The notes under the pieces: model-generated | Database searches by the model: none | What the model saw: only the letters and a program-made list of their open reading frames with translations | Told to the model about the DNA's origin: nothing | Program-made: the position numbers and the translations under genes | Assembly (NCBI RefSeq): GCF_043729335.1 | Contig: NZ_JAYTLQ010000013.1 | Location: 62,001 to 126,000 of the forward strand | Direction of reading: 5' to 3' | Length of the DNA stretch: 64,000 bases | Source of the DNA: Crenothrix sp043729335 | GTDB lineage: Bacteria > Pseudomonadota > Gammaproteobacteria > Methylococcales > Methylomonadaceae | Shown: positions 24,469 to 32,234 of the stretch, piece after piece | Numbering within the stretch: the first letter of the stretch is position 1 | How the letters are laid out: each line of letters opens with the position of its first letter

Positions 24469-24825
24469 TTACTTAGCTATATTCGGATCAAGTGCCTCGG
24501 CAAACGCAATGCTATTGCCATCCGGATCTTTAATCATTACTGCTTTTACCTTATCATTGTTCATTTGTGGGCCAGGATCAATACCAAGATTCTTGAGCGC
24601 AGTAATTTGCTCGCTCAGATTGTTTACACTGAAAGTTACGGAACTTGAACCCATGCGCTCTTTGTTTTGATAGACTTGTATCCAGCCACCGAGCTCAAAT
24701 TTCCATTCAGCAACCTCAGGCATGGGCATAGAGTCTGCCTGGCAACCAAACAACTTTTCATACCATTTTATAGATAAACTCAGGTCTTTTACGGCTACGC
24801 TAGCGAGAGCATTTTTAATTAGCAT
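24469..24825 (-). CDS. Glyoxalase/VOC family protein
   Basis: This 118-residue protein is a single-unit VOC-fold protein: ALASVAVKDLSLSIKWYEKL at the start and VMIKDPDGNSIAFAEAL at the end, the usual paired beta-alpha-beta modules. It may be a dioxygenase, glyoxalase or binding protein; no substrate can be read. It lies 11 bases upstream of egtB on the same strand, so it may be the first gene of the ergothioneine operon, though no known step requires it. Confidence 0.8.
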   Translation of the reverse strand: MLIKNALASVAVKDLSLSIKWYEKLFGCQADSMPMPEVAEWKFELGGWIQVYQNKERMGSSSVTFSVNNLSEQITALKNLGIDPGPQMNNDKVKAVMIKDPDGNSIAFAEALDPNIAK

Positions 24826-25078
24826 GAGGTTTCCTGCTGCATTTGAAAATTAAATCAATTATTTGTGACACCCAGGGGCAATTAATGTACTTTTAAATTT
24901 ATCTGCCATTATTACCTTGGCTTTCATTCACTTGATTACTTCTATGAGCATACAATACGCTTATGAGATTTTATCTCTGTACGGTATCGCACTTAAAATG
25001 TCATCTAAAAATAGCAATCTAGGTAATAGGTTCATCTGCAAGCTGTCAGTTCATATTGGTTGGCATTCAGTCATTGGT

Positions 25079-25942
25079 TTAATTGTTTAATAAACGATCC
25101 ATGGCCGCAATACCGGCATTGCCTAACACATCTTCATCTAGGCTTAACGGGCTATGTAAAAAAACTTCGCCTAAATTGGCACTGACTATGCGCGTTGAAA
25201 CAAGCTTGATAGCTTCGTCCAACGTTTTGCAACTTTCCGCATAAATAACGCGATGCGTGGTTTCAGTGTCGGAATTGGTTTCCTGGCGCAGCCAACGTTC
25301 AAAAAATTGTTTGCTGATCTGCTTATAGCGCGGCTGATGGCCACCGCAGATAACCAAAAACATCTCTGCGCATTGTTCAGTATCGCCAACGATTAATTTA
25401 ATGGCCGACATAGCTGCCATTAACTGGGTAATTTCATCATCAGCGGCTTCCGCCAGTAGCTTTTGAAAATTAGGCTTAAGATGGCGAGCAAAGTCTTTTA
25501 CCGCGTCATAAGCTAATACACCACTGTTCACAGAAACAGACTCTGCAAGTTCATCTAAAGCGCATCGAATAGGATCGGTATACACATTTAAAGCATCCAG
25601 AATATCAGAGAGTGCCGCCAGTTGTTCTTTAATGGCGGATAGGCTGTGCAAGTCGCTGGGGGATCGGGCTACAATGAAGTAGATTGCAAGCGGAATGTGG
25701 CTTAAGGCTTTAAGTTCGTGATAGCGGTCTGTATTGATTTGATAAACATGTTCCTGGTTAGCTAATACTAAAACCAAGCGATCATCCAGCCTTATTGCAA
25801 CGGGTATTTCACCGGTAGCTATTTTTTGCTGCGCTAGATTTTGCCAATGCTGATATTCTTGATGAAATAGCTGATTCAACTGACCTAAGGGCGAGCTGGT
25901 AGGTTTATCAGCAGTATCTTGCAATTCAAGGGGCTGTGTCAT
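25079..25942 (-). CDS. Unknown cytoplasmic protein
   Basis: This 287-residue protein has no signal peptide, membrane segment or recognised motif. It is Leu/Ala/Asp-rich and probably helical in the middle (SAIKEQLAALSDILDALNVY, AVKDFARHLKPNFQKLLAEA). An N-terminal strand region (IPVAIRLDDRLVLVLANQEH) looks like a small beta domain. It is flanked by gaps of about 250 bases on both sides, so it seems to be transcribed alone. No function is proposed. Confidence 0.65.
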   Translation of the reverse strand: MTQPLELQDTADKPTSSPLGQLNQLFHQEYQHWQNLAQQKIATGEIPVAIRLDDRLVLVLANQEHVYQINTDRYHELKALSHIPLAIYFIVARSPSDLHSLSAIKEQLAALSDILDALNVYTDPIRCALDELAESVSVNSGVLAYDAVKDFARHLKPNFQKLLAEAADDEITQLMAAMSAIKLIVGDTEQCAEMFLVICGGHQPRYKQISKQFFERWLRQETNSDTETTHRVIYAESCKTLDEAIKLVSTRIVSANLGEVFLHSPLSLDEDVLGNAGIAAMDRLLNN

Positions 25943-26121
25943 TTTGATGAGTAAAGCTTAAGGACTATCATTTATAAAAGACTTATTTGGATAAGCCCTA
26001 GAGGGTATATTTTAAAATTGAATGTCTTAGTAAAATAGCTAAGAATTGTGGTGGCAAAAATTTTAATGTTCGGACAGGCTGAGGGATTTGAGTCCCTCAG
26101 CAGCAGGATTATTTGAATGCT

Positions 26122-26193
26122 TTAAGTAAATAACGCAATCAAAATAATGATAGGGATAGGAATACCAATTAAGTATAAAAGTATGGATCGCAT
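26122..26193 (-). CDS. 23-residue hydrophobic small membrane protein
   Basis: A complete minus-strand frame encodes M-R-S followed by an almost purely hydrophobic helix (LLYLIGIPIPIIILIALF) and a stop. A strong ribosome-binding site GAGGAAA lies seven bases before the ATG (on the minus strand), which is the main reason to believe it. One-helix proteins of this kind are often stress-related or regulate a membrane partner. The neighbouring membrane protein gene starts upstream on the same strand, 33 bases away. Confidence 0.6.
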   Translation of the reverse strand: MRSILLYLIGIPIPIIILIALFT

Positions 26194-26226
26194 GATTGTT
26201 TCCTCGGTAGGTTAGAAGTATAAGTA

Positions 26227-27168
26227 TTACATATCACGCTGTTGGCCGCCTACGGTAGCTGCATAGCTAGCCGCAAATGCGCCCACAAGTAATGAGATGA
26301 ATAACCACAGTGCCGCATAAGCCGAAGCTTTGCGGGCTTTGTCGGCAGCTTCTTTGGCAGCTGTTTCTGCATCACGCAATTTTGCTTGCGCTCGGGCATA
26401 AGTATCAGTAACCCGTTTTTCTGCTTGTTGTTGAGACAGACCGGTACGTTGTGCAACCAACTGGCCTACATAACGAACATCTTCAGGAGACAACGGTTGG
26501 TTACGAATGGTATTTAAAAAGATACGGGACACTTCGGGTGCATATTCCCCAGCTCTTCTATCTTCAGGCTCCATGATACTTCCGGCGGGGGCTGCACTCA
26601 TATCCTTTCTAAATAAGGAATCTACAAAGTAGCCCATCACCTCATTATTGCCTTTAGGTTTTGGCATGTCTGCACCGAACGCAGTTGCACCCACGGCAGC
26701 AGTAGTTGCGCCACCTGCTACAGAAGCTCCCGCTTGAATGCCCGTATTAACAATTGATCCCACCGCAGAAGTCAGTAACGCGGCGGTGACCAGCGATGCT
26801 AAAGCCCAAGCTAAAAAGCCGTGAGCCGTATCACGAAAGTACACTTCATCGGTATGCACTGCAATCCATTTGGTTCTTAAGCGGCCAGCAAGATAACCGC
26901 CAATACCAGAAGCAACGAGCTGTGTAAAGGTGAGCCATAAAATGGTCGATACACCGAAAGTCGTTGCCGATACCCCGTTATAGGCCCAAGGCGATACCGA
27001 AGACAGCCCCAAACCTGTTCCTAATATTAAAAGAATCAAGGATAAAGCCGCTGCAGCGGAGGCGCCTGCCACAATTGCTCCCCATGAAACAGCGCTTGGA
27101 GATGATTGTATGAGTTCTGAACGTCCATAGTCCAGGTCGTCAGCGGTGGAAGTAGTAGAAAAGTTCAT
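26227..27168 (-). CDS. Putative membrane protein with N- and C-terminal hydrophobic regions
   Basis: This 313-residue protein has several Ala/Gly-rich membrane segments (VSWGAIVAGASAAAALSLIL, TILWLTFTQLVASGIGGYLA, GFLAWALASLVTAALLTSAV). A soluble stretch follows, with a coiled-coil-like Ala/Lys/Glu helix (about 245-285), and a last helix (YAALWLFISLLVGAFAASYA). Similar proteins are often described only as membrane proteins of unknown function. It is probably co-transcribed with the 23-residue protein. Function unknown. Confidence 0.7.
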   Translation of the reverse strand: MNFSTTSTADDLDYGRSELIQSSPSAVSWGAIVAGASAAAALSLILLILGTGLGLSSVSPWAYNGVSATTFGVSTILWLTFTQLVASGIGGYLAGRLRTKWIAVHTDEVYFRDTAHGFLAWALASLVTAALLTSAVGSIVNTGIQAGASVAGGATTAAVGATAFGADMPKPKGNNEVMGYFVDSLFRKDMSAAPAGSIMEPEDRRAGEYAPEVSRIFLNTIRNQPLSPEDVRYVGQLVAQRTGLSQQQAEKRVTDTYARAQAKLRDAETAAKEAADKARKASAYAALWLFISLLVGAFAASYAATVGGQQRDM

Positions 27169-27312
27169 GATAAAGCTCCAAGGAATTTACTATGGAAAAA
27201 TTATGACATAACACTTTGTTACTAATCTGTACGCTGTCGCACATAATGCGCAATTATTTGCCCTATCTGGGTTAGCCACAGCAAGCTATAGATTTATGCA
27301 GGATTTGATGGC

Positions 27313-27344
27313 ACGTAGAGACGCAAAATTTTGCGTCTCTACGT
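27313..27344. repeat. Perfect 32-base palindrome
   Basis: The half-site ACGTAGAGACGCAAAA is followed directly by its exact reverse complement. It lies between the membrane protein gene and the TPR gene, both minus strand. Sequences of this kind recur as dispersed palindromes in several bacterial groups. It could form a hairpin in RNA, but it is not followed by a T-tract. Confidence 0.8.
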
Positions 27345-27385
27345 AGAATGACGTGATAATTCCGGAAGATATTTTTTGCGAAAGC

Positions 27386-28123
27386 TTAACTGCGGGCCTC
27401 TCGCTTAGCCATTGTTACCCACTCTTCATGGACATAATTGTATTGCCTACCCGCATTTTCGCTGTAATCGACAACTTTCATAAATAATTCTTGCGCACGC
27501 GCTATATCGCCATGGTTTTTAAGCAACAGAGCAAATCGGCAGGTAGGCTCGGGGCTTGGATAGTACTGAATTAAGGCTTCGTATTCATTACTGGCTGCAT
27601 CAATATTACCGATGTGTTCTTGCGCTCGGGCATAGATAAGATGGCCTGGTGGCGATTTGAAATCAGGGTTTGCCAGTTTTAGCGCTTCCAGAGTCTCTAT
27701 GGTTTGTGCATAATGTGTTAAACCGAAATCAGCGCTTGCCAGCCCTAGCATAAGCGCCGGGTCAGTTTTATTAATGCCGACCAAACATTTTTGATATTGC
27801 TCTTTTGCCTCTTGAAATTGCTCTCTTATCAAATAATGTTCTGCCAGTTTCATGCGATTTCTCGGCGTATCTGCCAGTTCAACATCAGCAATGGCTTCTT
27901 TTAGCGCCTTATCGGAATCTTTAGAGTACCGGATTTTCTTTTGCCCCGGCTGGCCGGAACGAGAGTCTAGCCATCCTGGCATTAATTCCACAAAAATATA
28001 AGCAAGACAGCCCAGTATAGGTACAAAAGAAATAATAAGTACCCACGCAGGTTTTCGATTTGTTCTAAGGACATGTATAGCAAGAGCCATTTGTATGGCA
28101 ACGGATATAATAATGAAAAGCAT
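27386..28123 (-). CDS. Membrane-anchored TPR protein with PLD-nuclease N-terminal-like region
   Basis: This 245-residue protein opens with two membrane helices of the small domain often found before phospholipase-D proteins (IQMALAIHVLRTNRKPAWVL, SFVPILGCLAYIFVELMPGW). A cytoplasmic array of four to five TPR-like units follows (about 75-235; KLAEHYLIREQFQEAKEQYQ, LGLASADFGLTHYAQTIETL, IYARAQEHIGNIDAASNEYE). It probably works as an adaptor at the inner membrane. It stands alone between palindromic repeats; no partner is evident. Confidence 0.75.
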   Translation of the reverse strand: MLFIIISVAIQMALAIHVLRTNRKPAWVLIISFVPILGCLAYIFVELMPGWLDSRSGQPGQKKIRYSKDSDKALKEAIADVELADTPRNRMKLAEHYLIREQFQEAKEQYQKCLVGINKTDPALMLGLASADFGLTHYAQTIETLEALKLANPDFKSPPGHLIYARAQEHIGNIDAASNEYEALIQYYPSPEPTCRFALLLKNHGDIARAQELFMKVVDYSENAGRQYNYVHEEWVTMAKREARS

Positions 28124-28243
28124 AGTGTTTTCCTGTGTGGGCTAACAATGAGAAATTTTGTCTGACTCAATTTATGATCATCTCTGCCAGAGAAAATTTC
28201 AAAAATTATTTCCAAAAACGTAAAAAAACTTCCTGGACAAAGT

Positions 28244-28365
28244 GGCTACCAACTTAAGACGGGACATCCGTTCGCCCTGAGCTTGTCGAAGGGTTTGTTG
28301 TTCATGGTTCGACAAGCTCACCACGAACGGCTTTTTTTAAATTCTCCCGTCTTAAGTTGGTAGCC
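28244..28365. mobile_element. MITE-like element with 21-base terminal inverted repeats and target duplication
   Basis: The ends are perfect inverted repeats: GGCTACCAACTTAAGACGGG at the left (28244) and the exact complement at the right (28345-28365). The flanks carry GACAAAGT on both sides (28236-28243 and 28366-28373), as an eight-base target duplication would leave. The interior is itself an imperfect palindrome around GAGCTTGTCGAAGGG. It is too short to encode a transposase. Confidence 0.75.
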
Positions 28366-28570
28366 GACAAAGTGGACTCAAAACTCAAACGGCAAGGGTT
28401 TGAGCTGTATAAGTTGACACTGGGGGGTAGGGCACATTTAAATCTTTCCATTAATATTAGATATTTTGTAAAGATTTAATAATGGTCTACCATTAATTAT
28501 GTATCCTTGGATATTTGAAACGCACTGTTTAATTTTTTCCTCTAAATTCTTGTACTGATTAAATCATCTT

Positions 28571-29203
28571 ATGAAACCTAACTACAGCACACCTACTAAT
28601 GGATCAGCTACCGAAGAGCCGCCGCTGATTATGTCAATGCTTAAAACAGAAACCACTGTTGCGCACAAGCAGTTAGAACGTACCAAATGTTTTAGCAAGT
28701 TGTTTGAGCCTGTTTATTCCCTGGAGGACTATCAAGCATTACTCTGTTATTTTTATGGTTTTTTCTCAGCCATTGAGCCTTTAATATTCGATGATCTGAC
28801 TGAGGCGCATAGATCAATTTTAGGCCATAAAGTAAAAACCGATTTGTTAATAAAAGACCTCAATCTTCTGGGCATAGATGAAACTGAACTAAAACAGCTT
28901 CCCGTGTGTGACAAGTTACCTGAATTAAACTCATTTGCCAAACGAATGGGAGCTCTTTATGTTTTGGAAGGTTCTGTTTTAGGTGGGCGCATTATTTCCA
29001 AGCGGCTCAAAGAACATTTAGGCGAAGGCATTTATGATAAATTGAATTTTTACAGTTGCTACGGGGAAAATGTAGGCACTGAATGGAAAGGCTTTCAGCA
29101 TTTTATGGCTAGCCAATTTGATGAGGACTCGACTGAAACTTCTGAAGTTGTCGCTGCCGCTAATGATACCTTCCTGTCTTTGCATCAATGGCTTGAAAGA
29201 TAA
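28571..29203 (+). CDS. Biliverdin-producing heme oxygenase (BphO/HO family)
   Basis: This 210-residue protein opens heme to biliverdin, CO and iron using reducing power such as ferredoxin. The proximal heme ligand is His32 in ETTVAHKQLE. The distal helix with flexible glycines is ALYVLEGSVLGGRIISKRL (Gly134, Gly138, Gly139). The 20 residues before MSMLKTETT look like a soluble tail, and an internal ATG at 28631 is an alternative start. Bacterial phytochrome loci often carry such an oxygenase, but no phytochrome gene is visible here. Its likely role is to supply biliverdin to the bilin reductase encoded at 20093-20782. A palindrome TAATGG-N4-CCATTA (28480-28495) lies upstream and might be an operator. 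Confidence 0.88.
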   Translation: MKPNYSTPTNGSATEEPPLIMSMLKTETTVAHKQLERTKCFSKLFEPVYSLEDYQALLCYFYGFFSAIEPLIFDDLTEAHRSILGHKVKTDLLIKDLNLLGIDETELKQLPVCDKLPELNSFAKRMGALYVLEGSVLGGRIISKRLKEHLGEGIYDKLNFYSCYGENVGTEWKGFQHFMASQFDEDSTETSEVVAAANDTFLSLHQWLER

Positions 29204-29254
29204 TAAAGCCATTTTCATCGTTATGGTGGCTTATTAAGCGACAGCTGCATTGTG

Positions 29255-29443
29255 CTAACTGTCGCTATATTTTTTTCTACGCTCTTCTATATTTAACATA
29301 AAAAATTCACGCGTGGTTTCGTCTACTTTTGTCCAGGTAAGCACTTCGACAAACGATCGAAAACACCCGGTGCAAATATCATCATCGTTAACAAAACATT
29401 TATCATTGCAAGGTGATGGGATTTCTTCGGCAATTGCAGTCAT
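29255..29443 (-). CDS. DUF1289-type small cysteine protein
   Basis: This 62-residue protein has the pattern of the DUF1289 family: SPCNDKCFVNDDDICTGCFR with Cys spaced as C-x3-C-x7-C-x2-C. It is followed by FVEVLTWTKVDETTREFFM, the conserved Trp-containing helix. The four cysteines suggest binding of a metal or iron-sulfur cluster. Function is unknown in the family. It is convergent with the heme oxygenase gene. Confidence 0.8.
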   Translation of the reverse strand: MTAIAEEIPSPCNDKCFVNDDDICTGCFRSFVEVLTWTKVDETTREFFMLNIEERRKKYSDS

Positions 29444-29628
29444 TACATATCATCTCAAAAAACTAAGAAAGGGATAAGCTGAGCTAATTATTTTAAATTT
29501 AGCGCATGTTTCTTAAGTATTATAGTAGATATCAAAAATCAGACTGAATCTATGGGCAGCTCAAAACTCGTGCATATTGGGTTAATTTTGACTTGCGAAA
29601 CAGGGTCTGCAAGTTCGATGACTGAATA

Positions 29629-30063
29629 TCAGCTTTTACTACTGTTTAACAATGCTTCAAGCGCACGAGCCGCTTTTTCACAGTCCATCGCCGAATCTTC
29701 AACGCGCCTGCGTAAAAAATATCCTTTATATAAGCCATCAATATCACGGGACACATATTCGTTAAGTGATGCACACAGTTTGTGCATGTGTTGTTCTGCC
29801 TGTAATAGCACTAACTCTGAATTCCCATCTTCAGATAAGAGCATCATTTCGCTGGTCATCCTATTTTCCAATCGAAAGACTTCTTCCACGTAGCGGACAA
29901 ATTCTTTGTGAGGCAGTCCATTTGCACCATAACTATTAAAACTTAATGAGGAGCAGCCTGGCATTGCGACGATACAGAATAGTAATAGGCTGAAATGTCT
30001 ATAATTGATACTGTGCTTGTTTTGAGTAGGCCAAACGTTTTTTATGGGGTGAGTGCGGTACAT
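29629..30063 (-). CDS. Hypothetical lipoprotein
   Basis: This 144-residue protein has a hydrophobic segment (HFSLLLFCIVAMPGCSSLSF) with a lipobox-like MPGC. The signal is preceded by about 20 polar residues, so the real start could be internal. The mature part is helical with RLENRMTSEMMLLSEDGNSE and CASLNEYVSRDIDGLYKGYF. It is not a recognised family. It is divergent from the dynamin-like gene. Confidence 0.6.
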   Translation of the reverse strand: MYRTHPIKNVWPTQNKHSINYRHFSLLLFCIVAMPGCSSLSFNSYGANGLPHKEFVRYVEEVFRLENRMTSEMMLLSEDGNSELVLLQAEQHMHKLCASLNEYVSRDIDGLYKGYFLRRRVEDSAMDCEKAARALEALLNSSKS

Positions 30064-30258
30064 TTTATAAGCCTAAGGTATTATTTATCGAGTTTAAGAG
30101 GGTAGAAAAAAAAGCTGCGCTAACGCTTGTTGCTCTACTGCAATAAAATACCTTTAACATTGTTCGGGTTTTTTGTATTATCAGGTTACTTTTGAGCGTA
30201 AAAACCTCAGCTTATTTGTTTACAGCTATAAAAATCTAACGAACAAGGATCCACAATC

Positions 30259-31626
30259 ATGACTGAAAAGACGGTAAGCAAATACCTGATCAATCTCGAA
30301 AAACATTTTGCCAGTGATAATCCACTCTTGTTAAAAGCAGCAAAAGTTTTTCATGAGTTAGATCAGGTTGAATATGATTTGGGGCTTATCGACATGGATG
30401 AAACAACCGCCAGAAAAAACTCATGGTGGCCTATCGTTAGTTTGATCGGCGGCAATTCTACCGCGAAGTCGAGGTTTATTAATAGTTATTTTGGTTCAGA
30501 GCTATTATTTTCTGGCATTCAGGCCTCTCATCACAAATTTACTGCTTTATTACACAGTAACCAATCTGCTTCCACTATTTTGCCCGGCACGGCGTTGGAT
30601 GTCGATTACCGTTATCCTTTTTATCAGATCAGCCATAAGATTGAAGAACAGCAGGCGGGGGAAGGTGAGCGTATTAACGCTTATTTAGAACTACGCACGC
30701 TTAATAGTGAGCGCTTAAAAAATAGATTATTTATTGATGCACCCAATATGAGTGCTGCCGTGAGTAATCCGATCATTTCATTATTAACGCAACACGTCCT
30801 TGAAAACTCCGATCTGGTATTTATATTTACTGACGTTTTTGATTCCTCCACGCCGTTAATTGAAGAGTTAATAGCCCATATTATTCGTCAGCAAAATCTT
30901 AATAAATTTGTTTACCTGATAGATGGGCCGGCGCCAACGTTTTACCCTACACGACACGATGATCTTATTGCCTCCTGGCAAAGAAGGCTCGCCGAGTTGG
31001 GTCTGGATACCGGACAGTTTATTGTTGTCCCTAATCAACAAAGCCTTAGTAGTGCAACGAATAGGCTGGATTTTGCCGAAATAGACCAGCGCATGGCCAA
31101 TGCTGACCATAACCGGTCTTATCGTATTTTGCATGCGCTGGACTTAAACATCCGTGAACTTGACAGCGTGCTTATACCGGAGGTTAAGCAAGGCATTGCT
31201 GTTTGGAAAGATAGATCGAACATGTCAAGCTTAATTGTGCTAGGCTTCATCGCAAGTTTGCTGGTTCTGGCCGAGGTGCAAATTGGCGTGCTGGATCTTT
31301 TAATTGATCCCATCATAGGCCCTATAGTACTCGCGGTGCTAGTAGCCATTATGATACCGTTGCACTTTATGTTTAATAGGCTCTATGCAAAATTTACCAT
31401 TGAACGCTTAAATACGCGCCAGAAAGAATTAAAATTAATAGAAAGCTTATCCGGACTTTTTGAAAAGAATCTGACCTTTTCTCGTATTATGCTGCCGCTT
31501 TCCGAGCCGGTAGGCTGGAATAAAAAAACCAGAGCCCGATTAATGCAGCTGTCTGATAAAACCAAAGAGTTAGTGCAATCATTAAATGACAGCTTTAGTA
31601 ATTACCGAGATCAAGTGCAATTATAA
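30259..31626 (+). CDS. Membrane-associated dynamin/EHD-like GTPase-fold protein
   Basis: This 455-residue protein has a P-loop-like segment SLIGGNSTAKSRFINSYFGS (Lys70-Ser71; the usual Gly before Lys is Ala). A switch-like Thr region follows (FTALLHSNQS) and the G3-like LFIDAPNMSAAV, where dynamins have DxPG. A clear N/TKxD motif is missing. Two hydrophobic segments near 325-370 (LIVLGFIASLLVLAEVQIG, IIGPIVLAVLVAIMIPL) should anchor it in the membrane, and a helical C-terminus follows. The order P-loop domain, helices, membrane hairpin suggests a bacterial dynamin-like membrane remodeller, although nucleotide hydrolysis is uncertain. Confidence 0.6.
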   Translation: MTEKTVSKYLINLEKHFASDNPLLLKAAKVFHELDQVEYDLGLIDMDETTARKNSWWPIVSLIGGNSTAKSRFINSYFGSELLFSGIQASHHKFTALLHSNQSASTILPGTALDVDYRYPFYQISHKIEEQQAGEGERINAYLELRTLNSERLKNRLFIDAPNMSAAVSNPIISLLTQHVLENSDLVFIFTDVFDSSTPLIEELIAHIIRQQNLNKFVYLIDGPAPTFYPTRHDDLIASWQRRLAELGLDTGQFIVVPNQQSLSSATNRLDFAEIDQRMANADHNRSYRILHALDLNIRELDSVLIPEVKQGIAVWKDRSNMSSLIVLGFIASLLVLAEVQIGVLDLLIDPIIGPIVLAVLVAIMIPLHFMFNRLYAKFTIERLNTRQKELKLIESLSGLFEKNLTFSRIMLPLSEPVGWNKKTRARLMQLSDKTKELVQSLNDSFSNYRDQVQL

Positions 31627-31692
31627 AAACGGATTTTAAAAGGCTATTCGATAAAATAATCATAAATACCGTGTAACCAGACTAACTATGTT

Positions 31693-32190
31693 ATGGATCT
31701 TTTAAAACAGTATTGGCCTCTTTGCTGGCTAAAAAGCAATCCTCTTGACTTACCCCGGTCGATGGCTTTTTTTAGACAAAATTTGCTGTTTTCTTTTGTA
31801 GTCCAATACCTGATGCAGGCTAATATGACGGATGATCCCGTCGAAGCGTTTTTTGAAGTGGGAATTGAAACTGTTTTGACGCTTATGTTTATTGGCTTAG
31901 TACTGTTTTTAAATAAAACGCTCTACGTTTACATTCAAATAACAACAGCGGTTTTATTTTCTGCCAATGTTATTTCAGTTGCAATTGTTCCAGTAATGGT
32001 TTGGTTGACAGTCACTGAAGACCCTTTAAGTTATTATTTGTTAGGCGTCCTTGCGTTATGGGATTTTGCGGTAGTCGCGTATATTTTTAAGCGAGCCATT
32101 ATCATCAATATGGCGGCCAGTATTGCCCTGGCCTCATTTTATTTTGTTACCACGTATTTGGGGGCGTTTGCCTTAGGGCAAATGATTTAA
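31693..32190 (+). CDS. Putative four-helix membrane protein
   Basis: This 165-residue protein has four predicted membrane helices (VGIETVLTLMFIGLVLFL, YVYIQITTAVLFSANVISVA, YYLLGVLALWDFAVVAYIF, INMAASIALASFYFVTTYLG). No family is recognised. It starts 66 bases after the dynamin-like gene on the same strand and may be its partner in one operon. It ends just before a hairpin that serves the convergent OmpA-family gene. Confidence 0.65.
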   Translation: MDLLKQYWPLCWLKSNPLDLPRSMAFFRQNLLFSFVVQYLMQANMTDDPVEAFFEVGIETVLTLMFIGLVLFLNKTLYVYIQITTAVLFSANVISVAIVPVMVWLTVTEDPLSYYLLGVLALWDFAVVAYIFKRAIIINMAASIALASFYFVTTYLGAFALGQMI

Positions 32191-32217
32191 AAACTGTAGC
32201 GCCACAAGGCGCTACAG
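32188..32217 (-). terminator. Intrinsic terminator of the OmpA-family gene
   Basis: A perfect ten-base stem (CTGTAGCGCC / GGCGCTACAG, loop ACAA) at 32194-32217 is followed on the minus strand by TTTTTAAATC. It lies about 18 bases past the OmpA-family stop codon. On the plus strand the hairpin is followed by A residues, so it should act mainly on the minus strand. Confidence 0.65.
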
Positions 32218-32234
32218 AAAAAAGCGATTAGATT

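Noticed and set aside
29552..29893. 113-codon plus-strand frame
   Set aside because: Lies mostly antisense to the lipoprotein gene at 29629-30063, which has a better start and signal peptide.
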